A stretch of DNA of 64,000 nucleotides from Thiomicrorhabdus sp. Milos-T2 (GTDB lineage: Bacteria > Pseudomonadota > Gammaproteobacteria > Thiomicrospirales > Thiomicrospiraceae). The DNA lies in assembly GCF_000702325.1 (NCBI RefSeq), contig NZ_KL370891.1, positions 1,510,917 through 1,574,916 on the forward strand, written 5' to 3'. Below, piece after piece: positions 63,702 through 64,000 of the stretch. The translations under genes were made by a program, and so were the position numbers. The notes under the pieces were generated by a model, which ran no database searches, was not told the origin of the DNA, and saw only the letters and a program-made list of their open reading frames with translations. Within the stretch, counting starts at the first letter, position 1; the number at the start of each line of letters is the position of its first letter.

Positions 63702-64000
63702 TCATGCTTTACTTTGTAAAATATTGTTATGTATTTCAATAAAATGATTAAACGAATCAACAATATTATACTGTTCAATATGCTGTCGACTATTACTTGA
63801 CCATTCTTGACGTAATTCATCATCGGTTAAAACACTAGAAAGAATATCAATCCAGGCGTTATGGTCATTGGCTTTAATGATTTTTCCAGTTTCATCTTCT
63901 ATAACCAAAGTTTGTGGCCCACCAATATCAGAAACCAGACATCCTAACCCACTAGCCTGAGCCTCCATCACCACCTGCCCTAAAGTATCTGTGATAGAAG
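63702..64000 (-). CDS. glycosyltransferase family 4-like, C-terminal part
   Basis: The reading frame is open to the window edge, so the N-terminal bulk of the protein is missing. The visible part begins SITDTLGQVVMEAQASGLG and continues with VSDIGGPQTLV, the donor-sugar binding motif of GT4 enzymes (E-x7-E region). It ends in a helical tail. Possible role in polysaccharide or glycolipid synthesis. 21 bases separate its stop from the start of the EamA gene, so they may be co-transcribed. Confidence 0.85.
   Translation of the reverse strand, partial: SITDTLGQVVMEAQASGLGCLVSDIGGPQTLVIEDETGKIIKANDHNAWIDILSSVLTDDELRQEWSSNSRQHIEQYNIVDSFNHFIEIHNNILQSKA

Overview
The window looks like the chromosome of an AT-rich gammaproteobacterium. 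Supporting genes include hda, mpl, epmC, rlmJ, ydfG, arfB, rpiA, the ydbH-ynbE-ydbL cluster and the glutamate-1-semialdehyde route to heme. A PPi-type phosphofructokinase, a TonB-dependent copper receptor with Sco and PCu(A)C partners, and many c-di-GMP proteins would suit an aquatic Thiomicrospira/Thiomicrorhabdus-like bacterium. That placement is an inference. I see no rRNA, tRNA or CRISPR array.

Layout. 0-1.2 kb: a cluster of hairpin-type miniature elements and a small lipoprotein. 1.2-10 kb: envelope genes (ydbH-ynbE-ydbL, a second AsmA-like protein, a subtilisin-family lipoprotein with a probable barrel). 10-18.3 kb: housekeeping (ydfG, DUF2062, proS, a GGDEF protein, ylqF, rlmJ). 18.3-24.1 kb, minus strand: hda, two thioredoxin-fold proteins, a TolC-type channel, a short adaptor, and the DUF2066 gene. 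24.4-32.8 kb: purM, purN, DUF3108, dcd, an ATP-grasp ligase, DUF4395, arfB, ilvA. 33.3-37.1 kb: a copper-uptake cluster. 37.4-41.5 kb: rpiA, a TlpA-like protein, thiE, hemL, epmC. 41.6-44.5 kb: a decayed integron. 44.5-60 kb: small membrane proteins, DUF302, an amino-acid permease, a di-heme peroxidase joined to a GGDEF/EAL protein, mpl, rnd, pfp, and a second GGDEF/EAL protein. 60.6-64 kb: a MYG1-like protein, an IS110-family element, an EamA transporter and the end of a glycosyltransferase.

Four layers of non-genic structure stand out. (1) The perfect 12-bp palindrome ACCAGGCCTGGT occurs intact at least 17 times, both inside genes and between them. (2) An IS110-family element (61570-62800) sits exactly inside an 18th copy. 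Its leader can be folded by eye into a bridge RNA whose target loop carries the palindrome sequence and whose donor loop carries the element's own end junction. (3) A relic integron: a truncated, frameshifted intI on the minus strand next to at least two good attC sites and several cassettes, with REP-like repeats inserted into both the integrase and an attC. (4) A family of hairpin miniature elements with GAGACCTTTGCACGAG ends and 5-bp target duplications, in short, long, alternative-core, compact and half forms. One copy inserted in a stop codon without changing the protein.
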